From contig JAGOHQ010000007.1 of the NCBI GenBank assembly GCA_017996075.1, positions 1 to 14,421 on the forward strand: a stretch of 14,421 nt of DNA, read 5' to 3'. The first letter of the stretch is position 1; the number at the start of each line of letters is the position of its first letter. Below the pieces are notes generated by a model that was given only the letters and a program-made list of their open reading frames with translations, was not told where the DNA came from and did no database searches. Shown one piece after another: positions 1 through 9,288 of this stretch. The DNA comes from Aliarcobacter sp. (GTDB lineage: Bacteria > Campylobacterota > Campylobacteria > Campylobacterales > Arcobacteraceae). A program made the position numbers and the translations under genes.

Positions 1-108
1 ACCAACTTTTGGTAAAACCATACCTTTTTTAACAATATCTAAGTGACCATCAACTTCTGCAAAAACAGAGCTAATAAATATAGCTATTAATAAAAATATT
101 TTTTTCAT
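1..108 (-). CDS. tolB: TolB, N-terminal fragment (periplasmic Tol-Pal protein)
   Basis: Only the first 36 codons are present; the gene runs off the left edge. The ATG lies at 106-108, with a GAAGG ribosome binding site inside the last codons of the upstream tolA gene, 3 bases away. The N-terminus is a typical Sec signal peptide: MKK, then a hydrophobic core of about 12 residues, then a small-residue cleavage site (SSVFA followed by E18). The mature part begins with a stretch (DIVKKGMVLPKVG) typical of the first strand of TolB. TolB is the periplasmic beta-propeller protein linking the TolQRA motor to peptidoglycan-associated Pal. The identification rests mainly on position at the end of tolQRA plus the signal peptide, because the propeller is outside the window. 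Confidence 0.8.
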   Translation of the reverse strand, partial: MKKIFLLIAIFISSVFAEVDGHLDIVKKGMVLPKVG

Positions 109-111
109 TTT

Positions 112-840
112 TTATCCTTCAAATTTAAAATCAACTGAATATCTAACACCTTTTCCATTTGGTGGAATTGGATATGGAACTCCTCTTTGAGTATCTAAAT
201 ATGATTTTAGAGCCTCATTGTAACCCTCATCGCTAGATGCTTTTTGTATTTTATAATCAAATTTTCCATTTTCATCAACCATTACTATTACTTTTACTAT
301 TATTTTTGTATCTTGAGATATTGGAGCACCAGCTTGTAAAATTTCATAAAGTTTACTTCCATAATCATCGCTTTTATCACCTTTTGCAGAGCTTTTTACT
401 TTTGAATCAGTTGCTGTTTTTTCATCTTCTAATAATTTATCAATTTTTATGTTTGATGATTTTTTCTCTTTTTCAAATTTAGACTTAAATCTTTTAGGAT
501 CAATAGATTTTTCAACATTATTAACCTCTTCTTTTACAACTTTATTTGATGTTTCTTTAACATTTGCAAATAAAGATTTTAGGTCTGGTTTTTTTTCATT
601 TGAAGCTGAAGTAGATTTTTCAACAACTTCTTCTTTTACGATTTTTTCTGTTTTTCTTTCAACCATTTTTTTCTCCGCTATCTCTTCTATCATATCAAGT
701 TCTATGGTAGTTGAGCTAGGAGTTATGTTTATACTCTCTTTTAATGGAGAAAATATATAGTACATAACTAAAAAACATATTGAAAAATAGATAAAAAATG
801 CAATAACACCTGAAATAATAAATGAAGAATTATTTTGCAT
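112..840 (-). CDS. tolA: TolA/TonB-family energy-transducing protein
   Basis: A 242-residue protein anchored in the inner membrane that should carry motor energy from TolQR across the periplasm. Residues 1-5 are cytoplasmic, about 6-30 form one hydrophobic membrane helix, and about 50-158 are a charged Lys/Glu/Ser-rich linker without the Pro-Lys repeats of classical TonB. Residues about 158-242 look like a TonB/TolA C-terminal domain (a YGSKLYEIL start, then a strand-rich region ending VRYSVDFKFEG). It lies 2 bases after tolR and 3 bases before tolB, so it belongs to the Tol operon and acts as TolA, although by sequence it could be named a TonB-family protein. The ATG at 838-840 has a weak GATGGA ribosome site inside the end of tolR, suggesting translational coupling. 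Confidence 0.83.
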   Translation of the reverse strand: MQNNSSFIISGVIAFFIYFSICFLVMYYIFSPLKESINITPSSTTIELDMIEEIAEKKMVERKTEKIVKEEVVEKSTSASNEKKPDLKSLFANVKETSNKVVKEEVNNVEKSIDPKRFKSKFEKEKKSSNIKIDKLLEDEKTATDSKVKSSAKGDKSDDYGSKLYEILQAGAPISQDTKIIVKVIVMVDENGKFDYKIQKASSDEGYNEALKSYLDTQRGVPYPIPPNGKGVRYSVDFKFEG

Positions 841-842
841 TT

Positions 843-1232
843 TTATCCATCTGTTACTAAAGCAACTTTGAAGAAACCAGCTTCTTTAACTGATTTTAGA
901 ACATATATAATATCATCATATTTCAAGCTCTTGTCTGCTCTTATATGTATTGGAGTGTTTTGGTCTTTTCCTTTTGAAAAAAGCAAAAAGCTATCTGCAA
1001 AATTTGATATTTCAACCTTATTTTTATTTAAAGTAACACTTCTATCTTTTGTAATAATAATATCGATTTTAGCAACATCTTGAGATTGTTGAGATTTACT
1101 TCCTGTTGGAAGATTTATAGGCTCTTCAAATTCAATAACAGGTGCTGTAACCATTAAAATTGCAAGAAGCACAAGCATAATATCAACCAAAGGTGTAATA
1201 TTTAAATCTGGTTTTTGATTAAAATCAAACAA
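843..1232 (-). CDS. tolR: TolR/ExbD-family proton-channel subunit
   Basis: A 129-residue inner-membrane protein of the ExbD/TolR family. With TolQ it forms the channel that converts proton-motive force into movement of TolA. Residues 9-17 read DLNITPLVD, the family signature entering the single membrane helix (about 15-32). D17 is the equivalent of the essential membrane aspartate of ExbD and TolR. The rest (about 40-129) is the small periplasmic domain. The start codon is TTG (1230-1232), not ATG: AAAGGG lies six bases upstream, at the very end of tolQ, and the next in-frame methionine is M19, inside the conserved signature, so TTG is the credible start. It is 3 bases after tolQ. The Tol rather than Exb assignment comes from the neighbouring tolB. 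Confidence 0.87.
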   Translation of the reverse strand: MFDFNQKPDLNITPLVDIMLVLLAILMVTAPVIEFEEPINLPTGSKSQQSQDVAKIDIIITKDRSVTLNKNKVEISNFADSFLLFSKGKDQNTPIHIRADKSLKYDDIIYVLKSVKEAGFFKVALVTDG

Positions 1233-1235
1233 TTT

Positions 1236-1796
1236 TTACCCTTTTGCTACTATTATTTCAGCCTGAGCTTTTAAATAGATATTTAATTCATATATTTTTC
1301 TCGAAATAATTTGGTGGAATGTATAAGCAAATATTGCTACAAAAATACCTGCAGCTGTTGCTACTAATGCTTCACTAATAGCTGGAGCTATAATTGAAAA
1401 TGCAACTTTTGATTGATTTGCAAATTTTGCAAATGACTCTAATATTCCAATAACTGTTCCAAAAAGTCCGATAAATGGAGAAGTTGATGATATAATAGCT
1501 AGCCAAGATACACCATTACTAGCATCTTTAATAATATTTATCTCACAAGCGTGTAAAATCTCTTTTGAAGCAACTCCATTTGAACACTGAGTTAAAAGTG
1601 AAAGTGGAGAGAATTTTGACTGACTTGTTGTTAAAATTTCTAAAGATCTTTTTTCATTTGCTATTAATCGATTTAATGCATTATTTCTATAAAAGAAAAT
1701 CCAAAAAACAACTATCGTATAAACTGACAATAGCGCTAAAACTATGTAAGTTATAGCGCTACTATTTGCCAAATAATTTAGTAATGTAGAAATCAT
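1236..1796 (-). CDS. tolQ: TolQ/ExbB/MotA-family proton-channel subunit
   Basis: A 186-residue polytopic inner-membrane protein with three hydrophobic helices at about 14-36, 97-120 and 138-163, the TolQ/ExbB/MotA topology. The stretch SPFIGLFGTVIGIL (106-119) and the ALVATAAG segment (143-150) are the family's conserved pore-lining regions. It is shorter than E. coli TolQ (about 230 residues), mostly in the cytoplasmic loop between helices 1 and 2. It follows atpC after only 6 bases and precedes tolR by 3, so the Tol motor genes appear cotranscribed with ATP synthase. No Shine-Dalgarno sequence is visible: the bases before the ATG are the end of atpC plus TAAAAATAT. Translation may depend on ribosomes arriving from atpC. 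Confidence 0.87.
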   Translation of the reverse strand: MISTLLNYLANSSAITYIVLALLSVYTIVVFWIFFYRNNALNRLIANEKRSLEILTTSQSKFSPLSLLTQCSNGVASKEILHACEINIIKDASNGVSWLAIISSTSPFIGLFGTVIGILESFAKFANQSKVAFSIIAPAISEALVATAAGIFVAIFAYTFHQIISRKIYELNIYLKAQAEIIVAKG

Positions 1797-1802
1797 ATAT
1801 TT

Positions 1803-2180
1803 TTATGCAAACGAATTAATTTTTGCTTCAACTGCAGCCATTGATACTTTTGAATCTTTAACTGAGTTTACTAACTCTTTTGCTGCTTCAATATTTTTTG
1901 AAATTTCTGAATCTTTTCCACCTGTTAATGCAATAGCTCCATCAACTAATACATCAACCGATTTTTCATCTACTTTAACATGTCCCCAATTTATAGCAAC
2001 AGCTTCAGTAGAATCGATTTTTTCAATAACAATTACACCAACACTAAGAGTTGATACTAATGATGAGTGACCAGGTAAAACCCCAAACTCTCCCTCTTTT
2101 CCAGGGAGAGTTACAGTTTTAACATCACCATTAAATATACTACCTGTTGGAGTAACTATTGATAATTTAATTGTATCCAT
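1803..2180 (-). CDS. atpC: ATP synthase F1 epsilon subunit
   Basis: A 125-residue protein. The N-terminal beta-sandwich (about 1-82) contains the family stretch LPGKEGEFGVLPGH (25-38), which contacts subunits gamma and c. The C-terminal helical part (about 87-125) is short and alanine/lysine rich; in other bacteria the equivalent helices can extend into F1 and inhibit ATP hydrolysis. It is slightly shorter than E. coli epsilon (139). The ATG at 2178-2180 has AAAGGG seven bases upstream. It is the last of the F1 genes, 18 bases after atpD, and is followed after 6 bases by tolQ with no terminator. Confidence 0.96.
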   Translation of the reverse strand: MDTIKLSIVTPTGSIFNGDVKTVTLPGKEGEFGVLPGHSSLVSTLSVGVIVIEKIDSTEAVAINWGHVKVDEKSVDVLVDGAIALTGGKDSEISKNIEAAKELVNSVKDSKVSMAAVEAKINSFA

Positions 2181-2198
2181 ACTATAACCCTTTATGGT

Positions 2199-3614
<1,416 letters not shown>

Positions 3615-4499
3615 TTATTTTAATGCTTCAACACCACTGATAATTTCTATCAGCTCTGTTGTAATTGCTGCTTGTCTTGCTTTGTTGTATTCAACAGTTA
3701 AACTATTTACTTTCTCTTTTGCATTTTTACTTGCAGCTTCCATAGCCTGCATTCTAGCACTGTGCTCAGCTGCTAATGAGTCTATTAGTGCATAATACAT
3801 ATTGAAATCAATATATTTATCAGTTAATTCTTTCAAAACTTCATCATCATCATCTGGTTCAATATTTAGCATAGAAGTAGTTTCACTTATTTCAACTTTT
3901 TCTAAACCAACTGGTAATATCTCTTTTACTCTAATTTCTTGAGTTAGCATATTTAAAAAACCATTATAAACAATTATTACTTTATCAGTAAGTTCATTTT
4001 TAAAATCTTCAACAGCAATTTTTATATAATTAGATGCTTTTTCATAAGTTGGAGCTGATGATAAATCAATAGCTTTTTGCTCAAGAGTTTTACCTTGGAA
4101 TGAAAAGAATTCAACTCCTTTTTTTCCAGCAGCTCTTAATCTTACTTTTACACCTTTTGCTTCGTATTCATTTATTAACTTACTAACAGTTTTAATTGTT
4201 GCCACATTAAAACCACCACAAAGTCCTTTATCGGCAGTTACAAAAACAATATCAACTGTTTTTGGAGTTGAATTTTGAATAAATGCTCTACCAATATTTC
4301 CATCATCTTGAACTTTGCTAACTCGTGCTGCAATATCAGAAAGAACTTCATTTATCTTAGCTGCATAACTTCTTGATTGCTCAGACAATTGTCTAGTTCT
4401 CGTAAGTTTTGCAGAAGATACAAGCTTCATAGCTTTTGTAGTTTTCTGAGTATTTTTAACACTATTTATTTTTATTTTTATCTCTTTTAAGTTAGCCAT
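3615..4499 (-). CDS. atpG: ATP synthase F1 gamma subunit (rotor shaft)
   Basis: A 294-residue central stalk subunit that rotates inside the alpha3beta3 ring. The N-terminal helix begins MANLKEIKIKINSVKNTQKT and continues with KAMKLVSSAKL, the family's conserved start. The C-terminal helix ends with the signature NKARQAAITTELIEIISGVEAL (273-294, shown in part). These two helices form the coiled-coil axle. The middle segment, with DKGLCGGFN, is the conserved part of the Rossmann-like domain. The ATG at 4497-4499 is preceded by TAAGGA, whose TAA is the atpA stop codon (10-base gap). Length is normal for the family. Confidence 0.97.
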   Translation of the reverse strand: MANLKEIKIKINSVKNTQKTTKAMKLVSSAKLTRTRQLSEQSRSYAAKINEVLSDIAARVSKVQDDGNIGRAFIQNSTPKTVDIVFVTADKGLCGGFNVATIKTVSKLINEYEAKGVKVRLRAAGKKGVEFFSFQGKTLEQKAIDLSSAPTYEKASNYIKIAVEDFKNELTDKVIIVYNGFLNMLTQEIRVKEILPVGLEKVEISETTSMLNIEPDDDDEVLKELTDKYIDFNMYYALIDSLAAEHSARMQAMEAASKNAKEKVNSLTVEYNKARQAAITTELIEIISGVEALK

Positions 4500-4509
4500 A
4501 GACTAGTCC

Positions 4510-6027
4510 TTAGTTTGCATTAAATACAGTTTTAAACTCTTCTAATGCAGCTTTTAATTGTGACTCTGTATTATCATCAATTTTTTGACTTGACTTAATT
4601 GCATCTAAAATATTTGAATATTTTTGCTCAATAAATGCATGTAATTCATTTTCAAATCTTACAACATCTTTAACTGCAACATCATTTAAGTACCCTTTAG
4701 TACCAGCATAAATAATTACAACTTGTTTTTCAATAACAAGTGGTTTATTAACACCTTGCTTTAAAACTTCAACCATTCTTTGTCCAAGTTCTAACTCTCT
4801 TCTCGTTGCTTCATCTAGGTCTGATGCGAATTGTGCAAACGCCTCAAGCTCTCTATATTGTGCAAGTGAAAGTTTAAGTGTACCAGCAACTTGTTTTGTA
4901 GCTTTAATTTGAGCAGCTCCACCAACTCTTGATACAGAAAGTCCTACGTTAATAGCAGGTCTAATACCTGAGTTAAATAGGTTAGTTTCTAAGAATATTT
5001 GTCCATCTGTAATCGAAATTACGTTTGTTGGAATATATGCAGCAACGTCTCCAGCTTGAGTTTCAATAATTGGTAGCGCAGTCATTGAACCAGCACCTTT
5101 TTCATCACTCATTTTAGCAGCTCTCTCAAGTAATCTTGAGTGTAGGTAGAATACATCTCCTGGATATGCTTCTCTTCCTGGAGGTCTTCTTAAAATTAAT
5201 GACATCTCTCTATATGCAACTGCATGTTTTGATAAATCATCATAAATAATAAGTGCATGTTTTCCATTGTCTCTGAAGAATTCACCAATTGTAACACCTG
5301 TATATGGTGCTAGAAATTGAAGCGTTGCAGAATCAGCCGCAGATGCATTTACAACAATTGTATAATCCATAGCACCTGCATCTTCTAATGTTCTAACAAC
5401 AGAAGCAACTGAAGATGATTTTTGTCCAATTGCAACATAAATACAAATTACATTTTCACCTTTTTGGTTAAGAATTGTATCAATTGCAACTGTTGTTTTA
5501 CCAGTTTGTCTATCACCAATAATAAGCTCTCTTTGCCCTCTTCCAATTGGAACTAGTGCATCAATAGCTTTAATACCAGTTTGTAGTGGTTCATGAACAG
5601 ATTTTCTTGCCATAATCCCAGGAGCTTTTTCTTCAACATATCTTGTTTCAGTTGAATTAATTGCACCTTTACCATCAATTGGTTCACCAAGAGCATTTAC
5701 AACTCTTCCAACTAATGCCTCACCAACTGGTACTTCAAGAAGTTCTCCTAATCTTTTACAAGAAGTTCCTTCTCTAAGACCAGTACCTTTACCAAGAACA
5801 ACAATACCAACTGAAGACTCTTCTAAGTTTGCAGCCATACCTTTTTCGCCATTCTCAAACTCAACCATCTCACCAGCCATAACATTTTTAAGACCGTAAA
5901 CTTGAGCAATACCATCTGCATAAGATATAATCTTACCAGTTTCGTTTACATCTACATTTAATTCAAAGTTATCAATTCTCTCTTTAATAATCGAACTGAT
6001 TTCATCTGCTTGAATTTTTGCACCCAT
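4510..6027 (-). CDS. atpA: ATP synthase F1 alpha subunit
   Basis: A 505-residue non-catalytic nucleotide-binding subunit of F1. Walker A is GDRQTGKT at 171-178; the Walker B region is HALIIYDD at 257-264; VSRVGGAAQ (365-373) carries the arginine finger R367, which reaches into the catalytic site of beta. The N-terminal helix (about 1-25) is the stretch that binds delta. Length is normal. The ATG at 6025-6027 has AAGGAGA seven bases upstream. It sits 21 bases after atpH and 10 before atpG. All functional residues I can check are intact. Confidence 0.98.
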   Translation of the reverse strand: MGAKIQADEISSIIKERIDNFELNVDVNETGKIISYADGIAQVYGLKNVMAGEMVEFENGEKGMAANLEESSVGIVVLGKGTGLREGTSCKRLGELLEVPVGEALVGRVVNALGEPIDGKGAINSTETRYVEEKAPGIMARKSVHEPLQTGIKAIDALVPIGRGQRELIIGDRQTGKTTVAIDTILNQKGENVICIYVAIGQKSSSVASVVRTLEDAGAMDYTIVVNASAADSATLQFLAPYTGVTIGEFFRDNGKHALIIYDDLSKHAVAYREMSLILRRPPGREAYPGDVFYLHSRLLERAAKMSDEKGAGSMTALPIIETQAGDVAAYIPTNVISITDGQIFLETNLFNSGIRPAINVGLSVSRVGGAAQIKATKQVAGTLKLSLAQYRELEAFAQFASDLDEATRRELELGQRMVEVLKQGVNKPLVIEKQVVIIYAGTKGYLNDVAVKDVVRFENELHAFIEQKYSNILDAIKSSQKIDDNTESQLKAALEEFKTVFNAN

Positions 6028-6048
6028 TCAAATTCTCCTTTATAAGTT

Positions 6049-6579
6049 CTAAACTGCTTTTAAAATATGATTAATTAGCTGAGTTTTTAATCTATCTTTA
6101 GAAAAAGATATCTCAACACCTAGCCCATCTATATCAACTTTAATACCATCATAATCGCACACATTTTGTGACAATGAAAGTTTTACATTAAATTTTTTAC
6201 TAAATTGTTCTTCTATAGAAGATATATAACTATTTGATAACTCTTTATTTGTATAAACAGTTCCAATATAACTACTATTCATCTTTGCAATTTGAGTTTT
6301 TAACTCAAAAGCTATTTCAGGAATAATATCTAATCTTCTTTTTTCACCAAGTAATTTAATAAAGTTTTCTAAACTTTTATCTGCTTTATCAATCATAGAT
6401 AAAATAAATTTAGTTTTTTCAACTTCATTAATATCAGAAGATGCTAAAATAGAGTTAAATTTATCACTTTTGAAAGCTTTTGAAACTTCGTTTAATTTCT
6501 CAGAAATCAAAGTAACGCTATTTAAATCTCTTCCATCAACTAAAGCTTTTACATATCTTTTTGCTACTAAATCTTTCAT
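6049..6579 (-). CDS. atpH: ATP synthase F1 delta subunit (stator cap)
   Basis: A 176-residue OSCP/delta subunit that joins the peripheral stalk to the top of F1. It begins MKDLVAKRYVKALV, the usual opening helix with the conserved AxRYxxAL pattern. It ends with a family-like C-terminal domain in which an aspartate/glycine-rich strand (DGIKVDIDGLGVEISFSKDRLKTQL) precedes the last helix (shown in part: VDIDGLGVEISF). Sequence conservation of delta is low across bacteria, so position between atpF and atpA carries much of the weight. Its ATG overlaps the atpF stop codon by one base (TAATG), implying translational coupling. Confidence 0.93.
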   Translation of the reverse strand: MKDLVAKRYVKALVDGRDLNSVTLISEKLNEVSKAFKSDKFNSILASSDINEVEKTKFILSMIDKADKSLENFIKLLGEKRRLDIIPEIAFELKTQIAKMNSSYIGTVYTNKELSNSYISSIEEQFSKKFNVKLSLSQNVCDYDGIKVDIDGLGVEISFSKDRLKTQLINHILKAV

Positions 6580-7097
6580 TATGCTACCCTTTTAAGAACA
6601 ATATTTACTAACTCATCTTGAGATAGTTTAATATTTTCTGAATTCAACAGCTCATCAAGTATTTCAGCAACAACTTGTTTTTTAGCTTTAGAAATTTCAA
6701 CTTTTATCATTTCATCTAAATTTTTACTTAAATTTGCAATATCTGTATCAATAGATGTTGAAACTTTTTGTTTAATATTTTCAATATCAGATTTTGCACT
6801 TTCGATTATTTCAGCAGAAATCTTTTTTGCATCATCTAATTTTTTTTGAGCTTCAGCAACTCTATCTTTAGAAGCTTTCAAACTATCTTGAACTTTATCT
6901 AGTTCAGATTGAATTCCTAAAGTTCTATTAGCAAAAAATGCTTTAATTTTATCAGCAAGTAAATACCATAAAATCGCAGCAAATATAATAAAATTAACGG
7001 TTCTTTGAACTATATCATAGTTCGTTTCCGCACCTTCGCTTGCAAATAATGCAACTGGAACCATAGCCATAGCTAATAGTAATAGTACTCTTTTCAT
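6579..7097 (-). CDS. atpF: ATP synthase Fo subunit b (peripheral stalk), signal-peptide-like N-terminus
   Basis: A membrane-anchored stator subunit, 172 residues from the ATG at 7095-7097. A GTG six bases further upstream (7101-7103) would add two residues, but the ribosome site AGGAAG directly abuts that GTG, whereas it is five bases from the ATG; I therefore choose the ATG. The protein opens with MKRVLLLLAMAMVPVALFAS, which looks like a Sec signal peptide with an A-S-type cleavage site near residue 20. A second hydrophobic helix (about 31-48, TVNFIIFAAILWYLLADKI) is the usual Fo b anchor. The remainder is a long charged helix rich in Lys, Glu and Ala, as expected for the stalk coiled coil. 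It is 9 bases after atpF' and overlaps atpH by one base. Confidence 0.93.
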   Translation of the reverse strand: MKRVLLLLAMAMVPVALFASEGAETNYDIVQRTVNFIIFAAILWYLLADKIKAFFANRTLGIQSELDKVQDSLKASKDRVAEAQKKLDDAKKISAEIIESAKSDIENIKQKVSTSIDTDIANLSKNLDEMIKVEISKAKKQVVAEILDELLNSENIKLSQDELVNIVLKRVA

Positions 7098-7106
7098 TAT
7101 CACTTC

Positions 7107-7529
7107 CTATATTGAACTAAGCTTAGATTTTAAGCTTTCGTTAAATTGTGGCATTGATGATAATAAAGAGGCTTTTAATGCTTTCGTCTCATCTTGTAAA
7201 CTTTTAGCAAATTCAGCAGATTTTGCTTCTAAATTTAATTTAGCACTTGCAAGTTTAACATCAGCACTATCTTTTGCTTCCTTATAAGCTTGCTCTCTAA
7301 TTGCAGCTGCTTCTCTTTTAGCTTTTGAAAGCAAATCATTTGCTTCTGCTAAAAAACCATCTACATCAGCACTATTTGACTTTGAATCTTCCAAATCTTT
7401 TTTGATTTGAGCAGATCTTTCATCCATATGTTGAAGTAGAGGCTTGAAAAGACAACTGTTTAGCCTAGCAACCACCAAAAGAAAGATGATACCAGAACTA
7501 AGCAATAGTACAGGACTTATGTCTAACAT
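7107..7529 (-). CDS. atpF': ATP synthase Fo subunit b' (second peripheral stalk subunit)
   Basis: A 140-residue protein: one N-terminal membrane helix (about 5-24, SPVLLLSSGIIFLLVVARL), then a LFKPLLQHMDERSAQIKKDLE segment typical of b-type subunits (shown in part) and a long Ala/Lys/Glu-rich helix. Together with atpF it forms a b/b' heterodimeric stator rather than the b homodimer of E. coli; split b genes are normal in Campylobacterota and photosynthetic bacteria. It is the first gene of the atp run. The ATG at 7527-7529 has a strong GGAGG five bases upstream. An overlapping ATG four bases earlier is out of frame. Confidence 0.93.
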   Translation of the reverse strand: MLDISPVLLLSSGIIFLLVVARLNSCLFKPLLQHMDERSAQIKKDLEDSKSNSADVDGFLAEANDLLSKAKREAAAIREQAYKEAKDSADVKLASAKLNLEAKSAEFAKSLQDETKALKASLLSSMPQFNESLKSKLSSI

Positions 7530-7551
7530 TCATTCCTCCATATTTTTACAG

Positions 7552-7566
7552 TTTAGTTTAACTAAA
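7552..7566. repeat. 15-base palindrome in the atp leader
   Basis: TTTAGTT-T-AACTAAA is a perfect inverted repeat with 7-base arms and a one-base centre, lying 23 bases upstream of the atpF' ATG and just downstream of the best -10 box. As RNA the full stem could not close over a one-base loop, so a protein-binding operator is likelier than a hairpin. In so AT-rich a region a chance palindrome is also plausible. Confidence 0.35.
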
Positions 7567-7612
7567 ACGTTTTTATTTTATCAAATTTATCTATAAATTT
7601 ATATTAAAATAG
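7567..7612 (-). promoter_or_regulatory. Likely promoter region of the atp-tol operon
   Basis: The 106-base gap between parB and atpF' is the only sizeable space upstream of the atp genes. On the minus strand it is extremely AT-rich and contains several -10-like boxes; the best placed is GATAAAAT (7582 down to 7575), with TATAGAT and TATAAAT further upstream. No good -35 box is seen, which is common for sigma70 promoters in this phylum. A start near 7568 would give a leader of about 39 bases. Which box is used cannot be decided from sequence. Confidence 0.4.
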
Positions 7613-7635
7613 TTAAGAATATGGATTTTTTTATT

Positions 7636-8490
7636 TTATTGTATCTTAAAGTAACTACTTATCTTATCTATATCTTCTTGAGAGTTAAATTCAATTTTGA
7701 TTGAGTTTTTATCTATTTTAGCTTTGATTTTATCATTTTTTAGAAATTCAGTAAAAGATTTTAAATTAGTAATATTGTAACTATTTGTAACTTTTTCTTT
7801 TTTTAGTTTTGGAGAATCTTTCTCTTTTAAATCTTTTATCAATTTTTCTGTTTCTCTTACAGAAAGTTTTTGTCCTATAATAGTATCACAAATCTTTTTT
7901 TGCTCTTCAGCAGTTAACCCTATCATCATTTTTGCATGACCTGCACTAATTTTATCTGTAGCTAAAAATTGTTGTACATATGAACTTAATTGTAATAATC
8001 TCAAAGTATTTGTAATAGAAGTTCTACTTTTAAAGACTTTTTTTGATAGCTCTTCATGAGTAATATTGTGTTCATTTAGTAGCTGAGCATAACAAAAAGC
8101 TAACTCTATAATATTTAAGTCATCTCTTTGAATATTTTCTATTAAAGCTAATTCTCTTAATTTAAGTTCATCTTCATCTACTATAATTGCTTTTATCTCT
8201 TCTATATTTGCTAGCTTATGAGCTCTTAATCTTCGCTCTCCTGCAATTAAAGTATAAGTTCCATCTTCATCTTCAACAACAACAATTGGTTGCAAAAGAC
8301 CATGTTCTTTTATAGAATAGCTTAGCTCTTGAAGCTTCTCTTCATCAAAAATCTTTCTTGGCTGGTTTGGATTTGGTTTAATCAAAGATACTTCAATTTT
8401 TTTAACCCCATTATTTGAGTTACCAGCAGATTTACCATAAGCTGTCTCAACTTCACCTAAAAGTTCTCCTAATCCTCTTCCTAATGCCAT
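7636..8490 (-). CDS. parB: ParB-family chromosome partitioning protein (CTPase, parS binder)
   Basis: A 284-residue ParB/Spo0J protein of normal length. The N-terminus ALGRGLGELLGE (2-13) is the type that stimulates ParA ATPase. Residues about 34-130 form the CTP-binding ParB domain, with IKPNPNQPRK (37-46), GERRLRA (84-90) and ENIQRDDLN (118-126). About 143-165 is the helix-turn-helix (THEELSKKVFKSRTSITNTL), followed by the remaining parS-binding helices and a C-terminal dimerisation segment. It should load at parS near the origin and spread as a sliding clamp, guiding origin segregation with ParA. It is 21 bases after parA, with an AGAGG ribosome site. The gene position suggests the window may lie near the replication origin, but no origin features are seen here. 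Confidence 0.96.
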   Translation of the reverse strand: MALGRGLGELLGEVETAYGKSAGNSNNGVKKIEVSLIKPNPNQPRKIFDEEKLQELSYSIKEHGLLQPIVVVEDEDGTYTLIAGERRLRAHKLANIEEIKAIIVDEDELKLRELALIENIQRDDLNIIELAFCYAQLLNEHNITHEELSKKVFKSRTSITNTLRLLQLSSYVQQFLATDKISAGHAKMMIGLTAEEQKKICDTIIGQKLSVRETEKLIKDLKEKDSPKLKKEKVTNSYNITNLKSFTEFLKNDKIKAKIDKNSIKIEFNSQEDIDKISSYFKIQ

Positions 8491-8511
8491 ATTATTTTCC
8501 TCTTAAAAAAT

Positions 8512-9288
8512 TTAACCAATAATTGCTTTTGCTAAGTTTGTATATGCTTTTGTACCAATAGATGTCGTATCATAAAGCATAATTGGTTTCCCAAAACTAG
8601 GACTCTCTGCTAATTTAATATTTCTTGGAATTACAACATATGAGTCATCATCTACTTTAAATAGTTTATTTTCAAAGTGTTGTGCTAAATCTGCAAAAAC
8701 TTGTTTTGATAAGTTATTTTGAGCAGAATACATAGTTGGTAAAAAACCTTTTATTTGAAGATTTTTATTTATAGTTTGCTTAACAAGTTTTATTGTATTT
8801 AAAAGCTGTGCTAAACCTTCTAAAGCAAAAAATTCACACTGAATTGGTATTAAAACAGAAGTTGAAGCACCCAAAGTATTTATTGTAATTGGTCCTAAAG
8901 CTGGAGGTGAATCAATTATTATATAATCATAATCGGCTTTAACTGTATCGATTTTCCTTTTTAATACAAGTTCACGCTCTTTAGTGTTTTTGTAAAACTC
9001 TTTTTCTATTCCTACAAGACCTATATTTGAAGGTGCAACTTTTAAATTTTCTATTTCAGAGTCCAAAATAATCTCTGAAAGCTCTTTTGTTCCAAGCATT
9101 ACATGATAAATATTATATTCATATGTATCTCTATGAAAACCTAAAGAAGTTGTAGCATTTGCTTGTGGATCAGCATCTATTAAAAGAACTTTTTTCCCAT
9201 CTAGAGCTAATGCAGCACTAAGATTTACAGCAGTTGTAGTTTTTCCTACTCCGCCTTTTTGATTTGCTATTGAAATAATTTCTGTCAT
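8512..9288 (-). CDS. parA: ParA-family chromosome partitioning ATPase
   Basis: A 258-residue ParA/Soj ATPase. Deviant Walker A KGGVGKT is at 11-17, with both K11 (signature lysine) and K16 present; the A' motif DADPQ is at 38-42; Walker B YIIIDSPP is at 122-129. It has no N-terminal helix-turn-helix domain, so it is the small chromosomal (Soj-like) type that binds DNA non-specifically and forms gradients that pull ParB-parS. Its ATG overlaps the birA stop codon... in the order birA then parA? No: transcription runs parA after birA, and the sequence ATGA at 9285-9288 holds both the parA start and the birA stop, giving a 4-base overlap and probable translational coupling. The next gene is parB. 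Confidence 0.96.
   Translation of the reverse strand: MTEIISIANQKGGVGKTTTAVNLSAALALDGKKVLLIDADPQANATTSLGFHRDTYEYNIYHVMLGTKELSEIILDSEIENLKVAPSNIGLVGIEKEFYKNTKERELVLKRKIDTVKADYDYIIIDSPPALGPITINTLGASTSVLIPIQCEFFALEGLAQLLNTIKLVKQTINKNLQIKGFLPTMYSAQNNLSKQVFADLAQHFENKLFKVDDDSYVVIPRNIKLAESPSFGKPIMLYDTTSIGTKAYTNLAKAIIG

Noticed and set aside
237..760. Two plus-strand open frames opposite tolA
   Set aside because: Low-complexity Phe/Leu/Ser-rich products that are the complement of the Lys/Glu-rich tolA linker; no ribosome sites or recognisable domains.
835..1083. Plus-strand open frame opposite tolR
   Set aside because: Lies wholly antisense to a clear ExbD/TolR gene, without family resemblance.
1565..1756. 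Plus-strand open frame opposite tolQ
   Set aside because: Short, antisense to a confident gene, no ribosome site or domain.
7530..7635. Possible replication origin or riboswitch next to parB
   Set aside because: No DnaA-box cluster, no repeated motifs and no folded RNA domain could be seen in the 106 bases.
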